A stretch of 31,033 nt of DNA, taken from contig CAZBDV010000025.1 in the NCBI GenBank assembly GCA_964490765.1, forward strand, positions 1 to 31,033, given 5' to 3'. A program made the position numbers and the translations under genes. Origin of the DNA: CAZBDV01 sp964490765 (GTDB lineage: Bacteria > Cloacimonadota > Cloacimonadia > Cloacimonadales > JAJBBL01). Numbering within the stretch: the stretch's first letter is position 1; each line of letters opens with the position of its first letter. The notes below the pieces were generated by a model. The model was not told the origin of the DNA. It worked only from the letters and a program-made list of their open reading frames with translations, and searched no databases. This document shows positions 8,359-16,132 of the stretch, piece by piece.

Positions 8359-8637
8359 ATGCAAACTGTCGAAGTCTGTATACTGGGTAAAACTTACCGC
8401 TTACGTACTGATAATCCTGATAAGCTTCGGGAATACGCCAGTTACCTTAATTCCACTCTCGATGATATAGCTGCCAAATACGGCCTTGTTGATGCGAAGG
8501 ATACCCTCACTTTAGCTGGTATGATTCTTACAGAGCAGTTATTCCACCTGAGTGAAGATAGCACACAACTGAAAAAAGAAATTGACAAATTACATAGCAA
8601 AATTTCTTCCTTTATCCAGGATAACGTTAAGAAGTAA
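8359..8637 (+). CDS. zapA: Cell division protein ZapA
   Basis: A 92-aa cytoplasmic protein that binds FtsZ and cross-links its filaments at the division site. It opens with the ZapA pattern VEVCILGKTYRLRTDNPDKL, followed by LREYASYLNSTLDDI and the ALTLAG-type helix DTLTLAGMILTEQLF. It ends in a coiled coil (HLSEDSTQLKKEIDKLHSKI), the tetramerisation helix of the family. A purine-rich stretch (GGCGGAAAG) lies just before the ATG. It sits between the coiled-coil gene and the 6S RNA gene; zapA-ssrS adjacency is common in other Gram-negative bacteria. Confidence 0.92.
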   Translation: MQTVEVCILGKTYRLRTDNPDKLREYASYLNSTLDDIAAKYGLVDAKDTLTLAGMILTEQLFHLSEDSTQLKKEIDKLHSKISSFIQDNVKK

Positions 8638-8641
8638 AACT

Positions 8642-8809
8642 CCTGCGGTATTCGTGATATAGATTTGTATTTGAGCCAATATATATCGAGGGAATCGATC
8701 CTGTTGTGGCTTACATGCCCGGCATAGTGACCGGGACGTAAAAAGCAACTCTGGTAGATGCCCATCTTGAATTCAGGTTCAAGATTTACAAACTACACGG
8801 TACCGCAGG
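8642..8809 (+). ncRNA. ssrS: 6S RNA (RNA polymerase regulator)
   Basis: A 168-nt segment in the zapA-rny gap folds like 6S RNA, which mimics an open promoter and holds the sigma-70 RNA polymerase in stationary phase. The closing stem is CCTGCGGTA (8642-8650) with TACCGCAGG (8801-8809), nine perfect pairs. The 5' arm has TTGAGCCAATATAT, comparable to GAGCCGATATTT of the E. coli RNA. The apical part has GGCTTACATGCCCGG and CCGGGACGTAAAAAGC, with CCCGG (8718-8722) pairing to CCGGG (8731-8735). The 3' arm carries the hairpin TCTTGAA (8765-8771)/TTCAAGA (8778-8784), matching the CTTGAA/TTCAAG hairpin of E. coli 6S. Location after zapA agrees with the known neighbourhood. Exact ends are set from the closing stem and may extend a few bases. 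Confidence 0.9.
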
Positions 8810-8815
8810 TATAAT
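8785..8815 (+). promoter_or_regulatory. Candidate rny promoter at the end of the 6S gene
   Basis: A perfect TATAAT (8810-8815) overlaps the last base region of the 6S closing stem. TTTACA (8785-8790) lies 19 nt upstream. A start near 8822 would give rny a 20-nt leader containing its GAGGT ribosome binding site. The spacer is longer than optimal. Confidence 0.45.
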
Positions 8816-8841
8816 ATAAATTTCTAAAAGTGAGGTAATTA

Positions 8842-10404
8842 ATGGAAAAAATCATATATATCTTAATTGGGATAGTTATATCCTTAATCGTGGTTGCAGT
8901 TGTCATGTTTTTCTTGAAGCGACGGGCTTTATCGATCATATCAGATGCGAAGAAGGAAGCATCCCGCCTGATAGAAGAAAACAGGCAGAAGGCTCTGTTA
9001 GAAAAGAAAGCAGCACTGATTGAAGTTAAAGATGAATGGTATAAAACCAAACGTAGTCACGAAGAGGAGATCAATCAAAGAAAGAAAGAACTCCGTTCGC
9101 TCGAGAAGAAATTTAATGAACGGCTGGCTGGTCTTGACAAGCGTTTTGAAGGGCTGGACAAGAAAGAGAACCGGTTGAATGAACTGGAAAATCGTAACAA
9201 AGTTCGGGAAGCTGAACTGGAAACCAGGAAGAATGAGCTGAACAACCTGATAAACAAGCAACAGGAAAAATTGAGCAGTATAGCTCAGTTAAGCCGGGAA
9301 GAAGCACTGCAAATGCTAAAAAGCCAGCTAATCCAGGAAGCCCGAGATTTTGCTGCCAAAGATGTTAAACAGACAATCGAGAAGATAAAACTCGACGCCA
9401 ATAAGATCTCTTCAGATTATCTTGCAACTGCAATCCAGAGAATGTCTGTAGATTTCGTAGCAGAGAGTACTGTTTCAGTAGTATCAATACCTTCTGAGGA
9501 GATGAAAGGACGAATAATTGGTAGAGAAGGACGTAATATCCGCACATTTGAAAAGGCATCAGGGGTTGATCTGATTATTGACGATACTCCGGAAGCTGTA
9601 GTCCTTTCCTGTTTCGATCCTGTAAGACGTGAGATTGCCCGTATTTCACTGGAAAGACTCATTATGGACGGACGTATTCACCCGGGCCGAATAGAGGATG
9701 TAATAGAAAAAACTCGTAAGGAAATGGATAAACAGCTGGTTGAGATAGGCGAGAAGGCCTGTTTAGACCTGAATATACATAATGTATCCAACAATATAAT
9801 AAAACTCATTGGTAGATTGAACTACCGGACCAGCTACGGACAGAATGTCTTACAACACAGTAAGGAGGCAGCCTGGATCTGTGGTATATTAGCAGCCGAA
9901 TTGGGCTTGAACCAGGAGATAGCCAGAAGGGCAGGTTTTCTGCACGATATAGGTAAGGCAATCGATCACGAGTTTGACGGCTCACATGCTCATCTGGGTG
10001 CCAGTTTTGCCCGTAAGAACGGAGAAACTCCTCTGATTATCAATGCAATCGAAGCACATCACGAGGAGGTACAGGCAGAATCTTGTTATGCACCTCTTGT
10101 TCAGGCTGCAGATGCTATTTCAGGAGCCAGACCGGGTGCAAGAAGAGAGGTGCTGGAATCCTATATGCAACGTCTGGAAAAACTCGAAGAGATTGCCAAC
10201 TCACTTGAAGGTGTTAACAAATGCTATGCAATTCAAGCGGGAAGAGAGCTCCGTATAATAGTAGATCCGGTGTCTGTGGATGATAGTAAATCAGTCTATA
10301 TTGCAACCGACATAGCCCGAAAAATTGAGCAGGAGATGCAGTATCCCGGCCAGATAAAAGTTACAGTGATCAGAGAAACCAGGTTCCAGGAAATTGCTAA
10401 ATAG
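8842..10404 (+). CDS. rny: Ribonuclease Y
   Basis: A 520-aa membrane-anchored endoribonuclease that starts mRNA decay in bacteria that rely on RNase Y. It has one N-terminal transmembrane helix (about residues 4-24), a long charged coiled coil (about 28-190), a KH RNA-binding domain (about 210-275, GRIIGREGRNIRTFEKASG), and an HD hydrolase domain whose HD pair lies in FLHDIGKAIDHEFDGSHA, followed by AHHEE. The C-terminus matches the family through VIRETRFQEIAK. The length is typical (about 520 aa). The ATG has GAGGT 7 nt upstream. The next gene begins directly after its stop. Confidence 0.97.
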   Translation: MEKIIYILIGIVISLIVVAVVMFFLKRRALSIISDAKKEASRLIEENRQKALLEKKAALIEVKDEWYKTKRSHEEEINQRKKELRSLEKKFNERLAGLDKRFEGLDKKENRLNELENRNKVREAELETRKNELNNLINKQQEKLSSIAQLSREEALQMLKSQLIQEARDFAAKDVKQTIEKIKLDANKISSDYLATAIQRMSVDFVAESTVSVVSIPSEEMKGRIIGREGRNIRTFEKASGVDLIIDDTPEAVVLSCFDPVRREIARISLERLIMDGRIHPGRIEDVIEKTRKEMDKQLVEIGEKACLDLNIHNVSNNIIKLIGRLNYRTSYGQNVLQHSKEAAWICGILAAELGLNQEIARRAGFLHDIGKAIDHEFDGSHAHLGASFARKNGETPLIINAIEAHHEEVQAESCYAPLVQAADAISGARPGARREVLESYMQRLEKLEEIANSLEGVNKCYAIQAGRELRIIVDPVSVDDSKSVYIATDIARKIEQEMQYPGQIKVTVIRETRFQEIAK

Positions 10405-11184
10405 ATGAATATTCTCTTTATCGCAGACATATTCGGCAGGCCAGGGAGACAGATAGTTAAGAGTATTCTACCGGGCTTGTTATCAGAGCTTGCTGTAGAT
10501 GTATGTATTGCCAATTGTGAAAACAGTGCAGCCGGTTTAGGTGTTACAGAGAAAACAGCTGACGAACTATTCAATGCTGGTGTTGATGTTTTGACCGGTG
10601 GTAACCATCTCTGGGACAAGAAAGAGGTTCTACAATACCTAACGATAGAAAAGAGAATCCTGAAACCGGCAAACTATCCTCCCAGAGCACTAGGTAACCA
10701 TTATTTTGTTAAAACTCTACCCAATAGACAAAAATTAGCCATACTTACTCTCTGTGGCCAGGCATTTATGGGACCTGCCAACTCCCCCTTCCTGGTATTG
10801 GAAGAGATGTTACCGGAGTTGAGCCAGCTGTCAGATTATATCTTCGTCGATTTCCATGCCGAAGCAACAGCCGAGAAAAGGGCTTTTGGTCTCTATTTCG
10901 ATGGTAAGGTAAATGCTGTAATTGGTACACATACTCATATACAGACTGCGGATGAAGAGATACTACCGGGCGGAACTGCATATATTACGGATGCTGGAAT
11001 GACTGGTCCTCACGACTCAGTTATCGGGATAAGAAAAGAGATTATCTTTGAGAAAACCCTGACTGGAATGCCCTCCAAATACGAGGTAGCAGAAGATGGA
11101 AAGCAATTCAATGGTGTTTTCATAACACTCGACGAGCATACAGGCCGAGCTACAGAGATTAAAAGGCTCAGAAAGAAACTGTAA
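10405..11184 (+). CDS. YmdB-family metallophosphoesterase (2',3'-cyclic nucleotide phosphodiesterase)
   Basis: A 259-aa cytoplasmic metallophosphoesterase of the TIGR00282/YmdB group. Characterised members hydrolyse 2',3'-cyclic nucleotides and influence biofilm and motility in Bacillus. Metal-binding motifs are visible in order: FIADIFGRPGR at residues 5-15, NCENSAAGLG, GGNHLWDKKE, the DFHAEATAEKRA active-site segment, and GTHTHIQTADE. Family length is about 255-265 aa. The ATG follows the rny stop with no gap, so the two are translationally linked; pairing with rny is seen in many bacteria and fits a role in RNA turnover products. Confidence 0.93.
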   Translation: MNILFIADIFGRPGRQIVKSILPGLLSELAVDVCIANCENSAAGLGVTEKTADELFNAGVDVLTGGNHLWDKKEVLQYLTIEKRILKPANYPPRALGNHYFVKTLPNRQKLAILTLCGQAFMGPANSPFLVLEEMLPELSQLSDYIFVDFHAEATAEKRAFGLYFDGKVNAVIGTHTHIQTADEEILPGGTAYITDAGMTGPHDSVIGIRKEIIFEKTLTGMPSKYEVAEDGKQFNGVFITLDEHTGRATEIKRLRKKL

Positions 11185-11231
11185 CCCATATTAAACCAGA
11201 ACTGTTGAGATTGAGATTGGATGGATTTAAA

Positions 11232-12329
11232 ATGAGTAAAGTATACTATATATCATCAAGAGCTAAAGATAATAAAGGGTTGATGTATAAATTCATCAAA
11301 CTCATACACCACTGCAACATTGATTGGCTGGCAGAGAATCAGACAATCTGTATCAAGACTCATTTCGGAGAGGATGGCAATACAACTTTTATCTCACCCC
11401 TATACATCAGAAAGGTAGTAGATTTTCTCCGTGAGAAAAATACCTATCCAGTCATCGGAGATACAAACACACTCTATTCCGGTAGGAGACAACAGGGAGC
11501 TACTCATCTGCAACTCGCCATCGAGCACGGTTTTGTTTACTCTGTCGTTCAGGCTCCCTTATGTATCCTGGACGGCTTAAAGAGTAATTACCGCAGATCT
11601 ATCGATATTAATGGTCGGCATTTCAGAGAGATTTCACTCGCAGGTACAATGGGAGAACTCGACGGTATGATCGTAACTTCCCATTTTAAAGGACACCCGG
11701 CAGTAGGCTTTGGTGGAGCCATCAAGAATCTGGCCATGGGGCTTGCAACCCGTAAACAGAAACAATTAATGCACGCTGATGTAAAACCTCAATACAGGGA
11801 AGATAAGTGTATCAGCTGCCGTATATGCCAGAAGGTCTGTCCCGTCAATGCTATCAGCTGGGAAAACTCAGTTTTTGAAATAGACCTGGACCTCTGTATC
11901 GGGTGTGCTGAATGCATCACTTCCTGCCCCACAGGTGCATTGAAGATACTCTGGAACGAGACACCAGATAATATGTCTGAAAAACTTGCTGAAACCGCAC
12001 TTGGAGCGGTTAATTTCCTGGACAAAAAACTCTTCTACTTCAACTTTCTGATCAATATCACCCCTCATTGTGATTGCTTTAGTATATCAGATAACGCTAT
12101 TGCTGAAGACATTGGCATACTTGCATCAATAGATCCAGTTGCCATAGATAAAGCAAGTTTCGATTTAGTCAGTAGAGCACGCAAGACTCAGAACTCTGTC
12201 ATAGAGGGAAAAGAAGGGGACCCCTTCGGTAATCTCTTTAAAGATGTCGATCCTCTTCATCAGTTGGTTCACAGTGACAGGATCGGGCTTGGATCGCTGG
12301 ACTATGAACTTGAGGAGCTTGAATTTTAG
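11232..12329 (+). CDS. DUF362 protein with two 4Fe-4S clusters
   Basis: A 365-aa soluble iron-sulfur protein. The N-terminal and C-terminal parts form a DUF362 domain (IKTHFGEDGNTTFISPLYIR, FKGHPAVGFGGAIKNLAMG, and GILASIDPVAIDKASFDLV). A ferredoxin module is inserted near residues 190-245, with CISCRICQKVCPVNAI and CIGCAECITSCPTGAL, each giving the four cysteines of a 4Fe-4S cluster. The substrate is unknown for the family; an electron-transfer role is inferred from the clusters. I chose the ATG at 11232 over an upstream in-frame TTG at 11205 because GGATGGA lies about 7 nt before it and DUF362 similarity begins there. It is convergent with folD, 55 bp apart, and no clear terminator is seen between them. 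Confidence 0.9.
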   Translation: MSKVYYISSRAKDNKGLMYKFIKLIHHCNIDWLAENQTICIKTHFGEDGNTTFISPLYIRKVVDFLREKNTYPVIGDTNTLYSGRRQQGATHLQLAIEHGFVYSVVQAPLCILDGLKSNYRRSIDINGRHFREISLAGTMGELDGMIVTSHFKGHPAVGFGGAIKNLAMGLATRKQKQLMHADVKPQYREDKCISCRICQKVCPVNAISWENSVFEIDLDLCIGCAECITSCPTGALKILWNETPDNMSEKLAETALGAVNFLDKKLFYFNFLINITPHCDCFSISDNAIAEDIGILASIDPVAIDKASFDLVSRARKTQNSVIEGKEGDPFGNLFKDVDPLHQLVHSDRIGLGSLDYELEELEF

Positions 12330-12384
12330 AGTATAGATAACGATATCAGTTGAAGGTATTACATAGTAGAAACTCTTTTGCTGA

Positions 12385-13251
12385 TTATAGATCTCGTTTT
12401 TGCATAGAGCAGGCTTTCCAGACATTCATCAGAAGCATGGCAGTGGTAACACTACCAACCCCGCCAGGTACCGGGGTTATAGCAGCAGCCTTATGATAAC
12501 AGCTATCAAAATCAACATCACCGACATAGGTTTTCTTCTCCCCTTCTACAATTTCGTTTGTCCCTACATCAAGTATAATAACCCCCTCTCTGATCATATC
12601 TTCCTTTATAAATCGAGCCTTTCCGAGCGCAGTAATAAGGATATCTGCCTGTCGGGTATAATCTGAGAGATTGGACGTTCTACTATGGCAAACTGTAACA
12701 GTAGCATTTCCCGGTTTCTGTTTATTGATCAGTAGATTCATCAGTGGTTTACCAACAATATGACTTCGGCCACAGAGCACTGTATGCTTACCGGATAGTT
12801 CTATTCCATAATACTTGATCATCTCCATAACAGCAGCTGGAGTTGAAGGAAGAAGGCATTCCGTTTCCAGCAACATCTTTCCCAGATTAACCGGATTGAA
12901 ACCATCTACATCCTTTTCGGGTATGATGATCTCTGCTATCAAATTATCATCGATATGGTCTGGCAATGGTTTTTGCACCATAATAGCATTAACTTCAGAT
13001 TCATTATTGAGTTCTCTTATCGTAGTGACTAACTCCTCTTCTTTGATCGTAGCAGATAATCTTCTTACATCAGTTCTGATACCGATCTTAATCCCACGCT
13101 TCTCGATGTTTGCCACGTAGAACTCGGCTGCAGGATCCTGACCCAGTAATAATACAGTTAGTTGAGGTTCAGCATCCAATGCGGCAATCTTCTCTTTCAA
13201 TTCAGCATATATAACTTTGATTAAGGGTTTTGCCAATAACTTCTTCTCCAT
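12385..13251 (-). CDS. folD: FolD methylenetetrahydrofolate dehydrogenase, cyclohydrolase lysine absent
   Basis: A 288-aa cytosolic enzyme interconverting methylene-, methenyl- and 10-formyl-tetrahydrofolate. The substrate site is recognisable: LLLGQDPAAEFYVANIEKRG, MVQKPLPDHI, EKDVDGFNPVNLGK. The NAD(P) domain carries VLCGRSHIVGKPLMNLL and the C-terminus AITPVPGGVGSVTTAMLL. In bifunctional enzymes the catalytic tyrosine is followed four residues later by an essential lysine (Tyr50/Lys54 in E. coli). Here Tyr45 is present, but position 49 is Ile (ATC codon at 13107-13105). Lys51, two residues on, might compensate. The Gln of the PLP segment and the Asp of DVDGF are kept. Dehydrogenase activity is expected; cyclohydrolase activity is doubtful. 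AAGGAG lies 8 nt before the ATG. It is last in the pyrE-pdxA-rnhB-folD series. Confidence 0.94.
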   Translation of the reverse strand: MEKKLLAKPLIKVIYAELKEKIAALDAEPQLTVLLLGQDPAAEFYVANIEKRGIKIGIRTDVRRLSATIKEEELVTTIRELNNESEVNAIMVQKPLPDHIDDNLIAEIIIPEKDVDGFNPVNLGKMLLETECLLPSTPAAVMEMIKYYGIELSGKHTVLCGRSHIVGKPLMNLLINKQKPGNATVTVCHSRTSNLSDYTRQADILITALGKARFIKEDMIREGVIILDVGTNEIVEGEKKTYVGDVDFDSCYHKAAAITPVPGGVGSVTTAMLLMNVWKACSMQKRDL

Positions 13252-13341
13252 CGATATACTCCTTCAATGATTCCCTTATGTATGAATTTCCACTTCTAAA
13301 TCACTATAACTGCTGACAGTCAAGTTAAGATTACTGAGAAT

Positions 13342-13995
13342 CTATCCCCTGTTCTGGAAAGGTAACTTTGTATATATTATCGCTTTCTCTTGCATCAGAA
13401 GAGATTTAACCGGATGATATGATCTTCTGTGGTGTTCTGTTATACCATATTCTGCAAGAGCTTTCATATGTTCTCTGGTTGGATATCCCTTATTCTTCAG
13501 GAAATTATACTCCGGATAGTCTTTATGAATTTCTCTCATAATTCGATCTCGAGTAACTTTTGCCAGAATGGACGCTGCTGCTATCGAAACATAAAGAGAA
13601 TCGCCCTTCACTACCGTCAGAGCTTCCGGTACTCCAGCAGGTTTAGAGTTTCCATCTATCAAGACCAGGTCCGGTTTCACAGATAGATTCTTCACTACTT
13701 GCTCCATCCCTTGCATTGTTGCTCTCAGAATATTCAGATTGTCAATATCAGAAACGGGCACGACAGCAACCTGGCAGGCGATAGCATTCTCCAGGATCTC
13801 TTCATATAACTCCTCCCTTACTTTCTCGGTCAGTTTCTTGGAATCATTAATAATAGCAAGAATTCTATTCTTATCGAGGATACAGGAGGCAGTCACCAGG
13901 GGCCCGGCCAGAGGACCACGTCCAGCTTCGTCGACTCCCGCTACGAAGCGAAAGTTGGGAAAATCATTAAGTTCATGCTGATAGAGAAGGGACAT
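13342..13995 (-). CDS. rnhB: Ribonuclease HII
   Basis: A 217-aa enzyme that cleaves RNA in RNA-DNA hybrids and at single ribonucleotides built into DNA. The catalytic DEAGRG is at residues 22-27 (VDEAGRGPLAGPLV), followed by NDSKKLTEKVRE, the third acidic residue in VLIDGN, and ASILAKVTRDRIM with the last Asp. C-terminal YPTREHMKALAEYG and HHRRSYHPVK complete the family pattern. The length is normal. Its ATG lies 5 bp after the pdxA stop, so translation is coupled. The gap to folD downstream is 90 bp. Confidence 0.96.
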   Translation of the reverse strand: MSLLYQHELNDFPNFRFVAGVDEAGRGPLAGPLVTASCILDKNRILAIINDSKKLTEKVREELYEEILENAIACQVAVVPVSDIDNLNILRATMQGMEQVVKNLSVKPDLVLIDGNSKPAGVPEALTVVKGDSLYVSIAAASILAKVTRDRIMREIHKDYPEYNFLKNKGYPTREHMKALAEYGITEHHRRSYHPVKSLLMQEKAIIYTKLPFQNRG

Positions 13996-14000
13996 ACTCT

Positions 14001-14996
14001 TTAATCTCCTTTCACGATGTAATCATCGGCCAGTTTCAGAGCACTAAGCATACTATAGGGAGAGGCGATAAACTTCCCTGCAATATCGTATGCTGTACCA
14101 TGGTCCACCGATGTTCTCAGGAAGGGTAAACCGATAGTGACATTAACCCCTCTTTCTCCTGCTATTAGTTTGAAGGGTATCAACCCCTGATCGTGATAAC
14201 AGGCAATGACCTGATGATAGTCCCTTAATCTATAGCGGAAAAAGGAATCAGCGGGGAATGGCCCGTCTATCAGAATTCCCTCTTCTCTTAACTTATCAAG
14301 CGCGTTCTGTAGTATATTCTCCTCTTCACCGAAAGCTGCATCTTCTCCACAGTGAGGATTGAGTCCCAGCAGTGCTATTTTGGGATTATTCCTTCTTCTG
14401 AGCGCAAACTCATAGATGAGTCTCATTTTGGGTATTATTAACTCTTCTCTGATCTGTTCAGTCACTTTTTTCAGGGCTGTATGGGTTGTTAAGAGAGCAA
14501 TATCTATCTCGTGAGAGACAAAGTTCATAACAAATCTCTCATAACCGAATTCCCGTGCCAGGAATTCCGTATGCCCGATAAAATCCGGTTCAAATTCTCG
14601 TATTGCAGTCTTGGATACCGGAGAGGTAACCAGGGCATCTATATCATATTTTTTAATGTCAGCAACGACTCTTTTCAGGATATCATAAGATATCTTACCG
14701 GAATTCCTATTCGGTTTGCCCGGAGTAACGTCCTGAGCTTTGAACATAACTGCATAGAGCTGACAGGAGCCGTCAATCTGACCCGGATTATCTATGATCA
14801 TTATCTCCTTCTTCCCTGCCTGCCTGGAGCCGGGAGCTTTGTTGTGCCTGATAAAGGAAAAACCAGGAGGCAGAAAGTCATCTCCATAGATGATATAAGC
14901 CACATTGTCCTGTAAATAATACTGGCTAAAACACTTTTTCACTACTTCCGGACCGATACCAGCAGGATCACCGGTTGTAATTGCTATTTTTTTCAT
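14001..14996 (-). CDS. pdxA: 4-hydroxythreonine-4-phosphate dehydrogenase PdxA
   Basis: A 331-aa NAD-dependent dehydrogenase of the DXP-dependent pyridoxal-phosphate pathway. The opening KKIAITTGDPAGIGPEVV is diagnostic. The metal-binding histidines are in IGHTEFLAREFG, LLTTHTALKKV and CYHDQGLIPFK, and the C-terminus has TSVDHGTAYDIAG. The start at 14996 is preferred because the AAGGAGG site is 9 nt upstream, whereas a possible ATG at 15005 directly abuts that site and a start at 15020 is upstream of it. It follows pyrE by 139 bp and precedes rnhB by 5 bp. No pdxJ is in view, so a PdxA2-type role on a related hydroxy-acid phosphate cannot be excluded, though the motifs fit the main family. 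Confidence 0.93.
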   Translation of the reverse strand: MKKIAITTGDPAGIGPEVVKKCFSQYYLQDNVAYIIYGDDFLPPGFSFIRHNKAPGSRQAGKKEIMIIDNPGQIDGSCQLYAVMFKAQDVTPGKPNRNSGKISYDILKRVVADIKKYDIDALVTSPVSKTAIREFEPDFIGHTEFLAREFGYERFVMNFVSHEIDIALLTTHTALKKVTEQIREELIIPKMRLIYEFALRRRNNPKIALLGLNPHCGEDAAFGEEENILQNALDKLREEGILIDGPFPADSFFRYRLRDYHQVIACYHDQGLIPFKLIAGERGVNVTIGLPFLRTSVDHGTAYDIAGKFIASPYSMLSALKLADDYIVKGD

Positions 14997-15089
14997 TCTG
15001 AACATCCTCCTTACAAACAAATAATTCAGAAAGCTCTAAATCCTGGAGATTCCTTGTACATTACCTTACTCTCTCTGATTAGGGAATCA

Positions 15090-15117
15090 ATGATATCATA
15101 CTTATACAACAATTCAA
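15090..15117 (-). promoter_or_regulatory. Candidate internal promoter for pdxA-rnhB-folD
   Basis: On the minus strand TTGAAT (15117-15112) and TATCAT (15095-15090) are 16 nt apart, between pyrE and pdxA. The -10 matches the consensus at five of six positions and the -35 at four. It would start transcription near 15083, about 87 nt before pdxA. Confidence 0.35.
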
Positions 15118-15135
15118 TCTTGTCTCAGATCGACT

Positions 15136-15945
15136 TCAAGTTTTCTTGTCAGATGAACCGGGTACCGATAGAGGAACCTCTTTATTGCAGAGGGGGCATT
15201 CTTCCGGTTTATAGCTTCTGATATTCAGCTTTAGCAGTGATTCAGTTCGAACACCAAAATCGACCTCTCCCCCGCTTCTATCGACAAGCAGTCCAACAGC
15301 CAGAACTTTTATTCCGAGGGAGTGCAGTAGCTCGATTACCTCATTGACGCTACCACCGGTAGTGACAATATCTTCAATAATAATTGCCTTCATCCCTTTA
15401 AAAAGTTTAAAACCGCTACGGACAGTCATTTTACCATCTTTCCTCTGTACAAAGATGAATTCCTTACCTAATTCCTTTGCTACTTCATATCCAAGAACTA
15501 TTCCCCCCATTGCCATTCCTATTATGATATCCGGATTCGTGTCTTCTAGTTTTTCTACCAATTTTTCGGCCAGTCTAACGACGTTCTCAGGCTGTTGTAT
15601 GACTCTTATTTTTTCGATATATCTGCCGCTATGCAGGCCGGATGTCAGTTGAAAATGACCGTCGAGCAGAGCATCACAATCTTCGAGGATCTCGATCACC
15701 TCTTCATCCACTCCATTTTCGTCCTGCTTGTCATACTGATCCTTCAGTTGTTGCAACAGTTCCGAAGCACGGGTATAATCTTGCTCGAGTGTTTTCAGCT
15801 TTATCCCTCTTACTACAGTACTGAAGATTTCTCCGGCATATTCGTCTGTCAGTATAGCTTCAATACCGTTATCAAGGAGATAATTTTTCGCCAAGTTCGC
15901 TTCGACCGAATCGTTAAAGGTCTTTAAAGTCTTGTATTCTTCCAT
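15136..15945 (-). CDS. pyrE: Orotate phosphoribosyltransferase with N-terminal DUF2007-like domain
   Basis: A 269-aa fusion. Residues about 5-67 resemble DUF2007, a small ferredoxin-fold domain (KTLKTFNDSVEANLAKNYLL, then NGIEAILTDEYAG). Residues about 80-269 are an orotate phosphoribosyltransferase that makes OMP from orotate and PRPP in pyrimidine synthesis. Visible are FQLTSGLHSGRYIEK, GMAMGGIVLGYEVAKELG, FVQRKDGKMTVRSGF and the PRPP loop AIIIEDIVTTGGSV. The end ECPLCNKEVPLSVPGS matches the CPLC...PGS tail of the 'Thermus-type' PyrE branch. Free-standing PyrE of this branch is about 190-200 aa, so the extra N-terminus is the odd feature. AAAGGGGTG is the ribosome binding site. It leads the minus-strand gene group. 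Confidence 0.93.
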   Translation of the reverse strand: MEEYKTLKTFNDSVEANLAKNYLLDNGIEAILTDEYAGEIFSTVVRGIKLKTLEQDYTRASELLQQLKDQYDKQDENGVDEEVIEILEDCDALLDGHFQLTSGLHSGRYIEKIRVIQQPENVVRLAEKLVEKLEDTNPDIIIGMAMGGIVLGYEVAKELGKEFIFVQRKDGKMTVRSGFKLFKGMKAIIIEDIVTTGGSVNEVIELLHSLGIKVLAVGLLVDRSGGEVDFGVRTESLLKLNIRSYKPEECPLCNKEVPLSVPGSSDKKT

Positions 15946-15977
15946 CTATCACCCCTTTGGTGTTTATTTACTGCTGA

Positions 15978-16005
15978 AGATTATCTCAGTCAGTTTAGAT
16001 GTCAA
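15978..16005 (-). promoter_or_regulatory. Candidate pyrE promoter
   Basis: A perfect TTGACA (minus strand, 16005-16000) is followed after 16 nt by TAATCT (15983-15978), a weak -10. Just upstream lies a perfect inverted repeat, TGTCAC (16024-16029) CTTC GTGACA (16034-16039), a possible operator or small hairpin. Confidence 0.4.
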
Positions 16006-16076
16006 TCGATTTTGCTGATAACCTGTCACCTTCGTGACATCCGGCATCTGCTCATTAGAATATCAATATGTCCAGA

Positions 16077-16110
16077 CAAAAAAAGGCCCGGATATGATTG
16101 ATCCGGGCCT
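16077..16110 (-). terminator. Terminator of the 2681-aa secreted protein gene
   Basis: AGGCCCGGAT (16084-16093) and ATCCGGGCCT (16101-16110) pair over ten positions around a 7-nt loop. On the minus strand the stem is followed by a run of eight T (complement of 16077-16084). It lies 22 bp after the stop codon of the large gene. Confidence 0.9.
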
Positions 16111-16132
16111 CTTGATTAACTTTGATATGAGT

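Noticed and set aside
8442..8765. A 107-codon minus-strand ORF over zapA and the 6S gene
   Set aside because: It is antisense to zapA and 6S RNA, both well supported, and has no family resemblance.
12330..12384. Bidirectional terminator between the DUF362 gene and folD
   Set aside because: No stem-loop with a T-run could be found in the 55-bp convergent gap.
14511..14915. A 134-codon plus-strand ORF
   Set aside because: It is antisense to pdxA; the protein shows no domain and no ribosome binding site.
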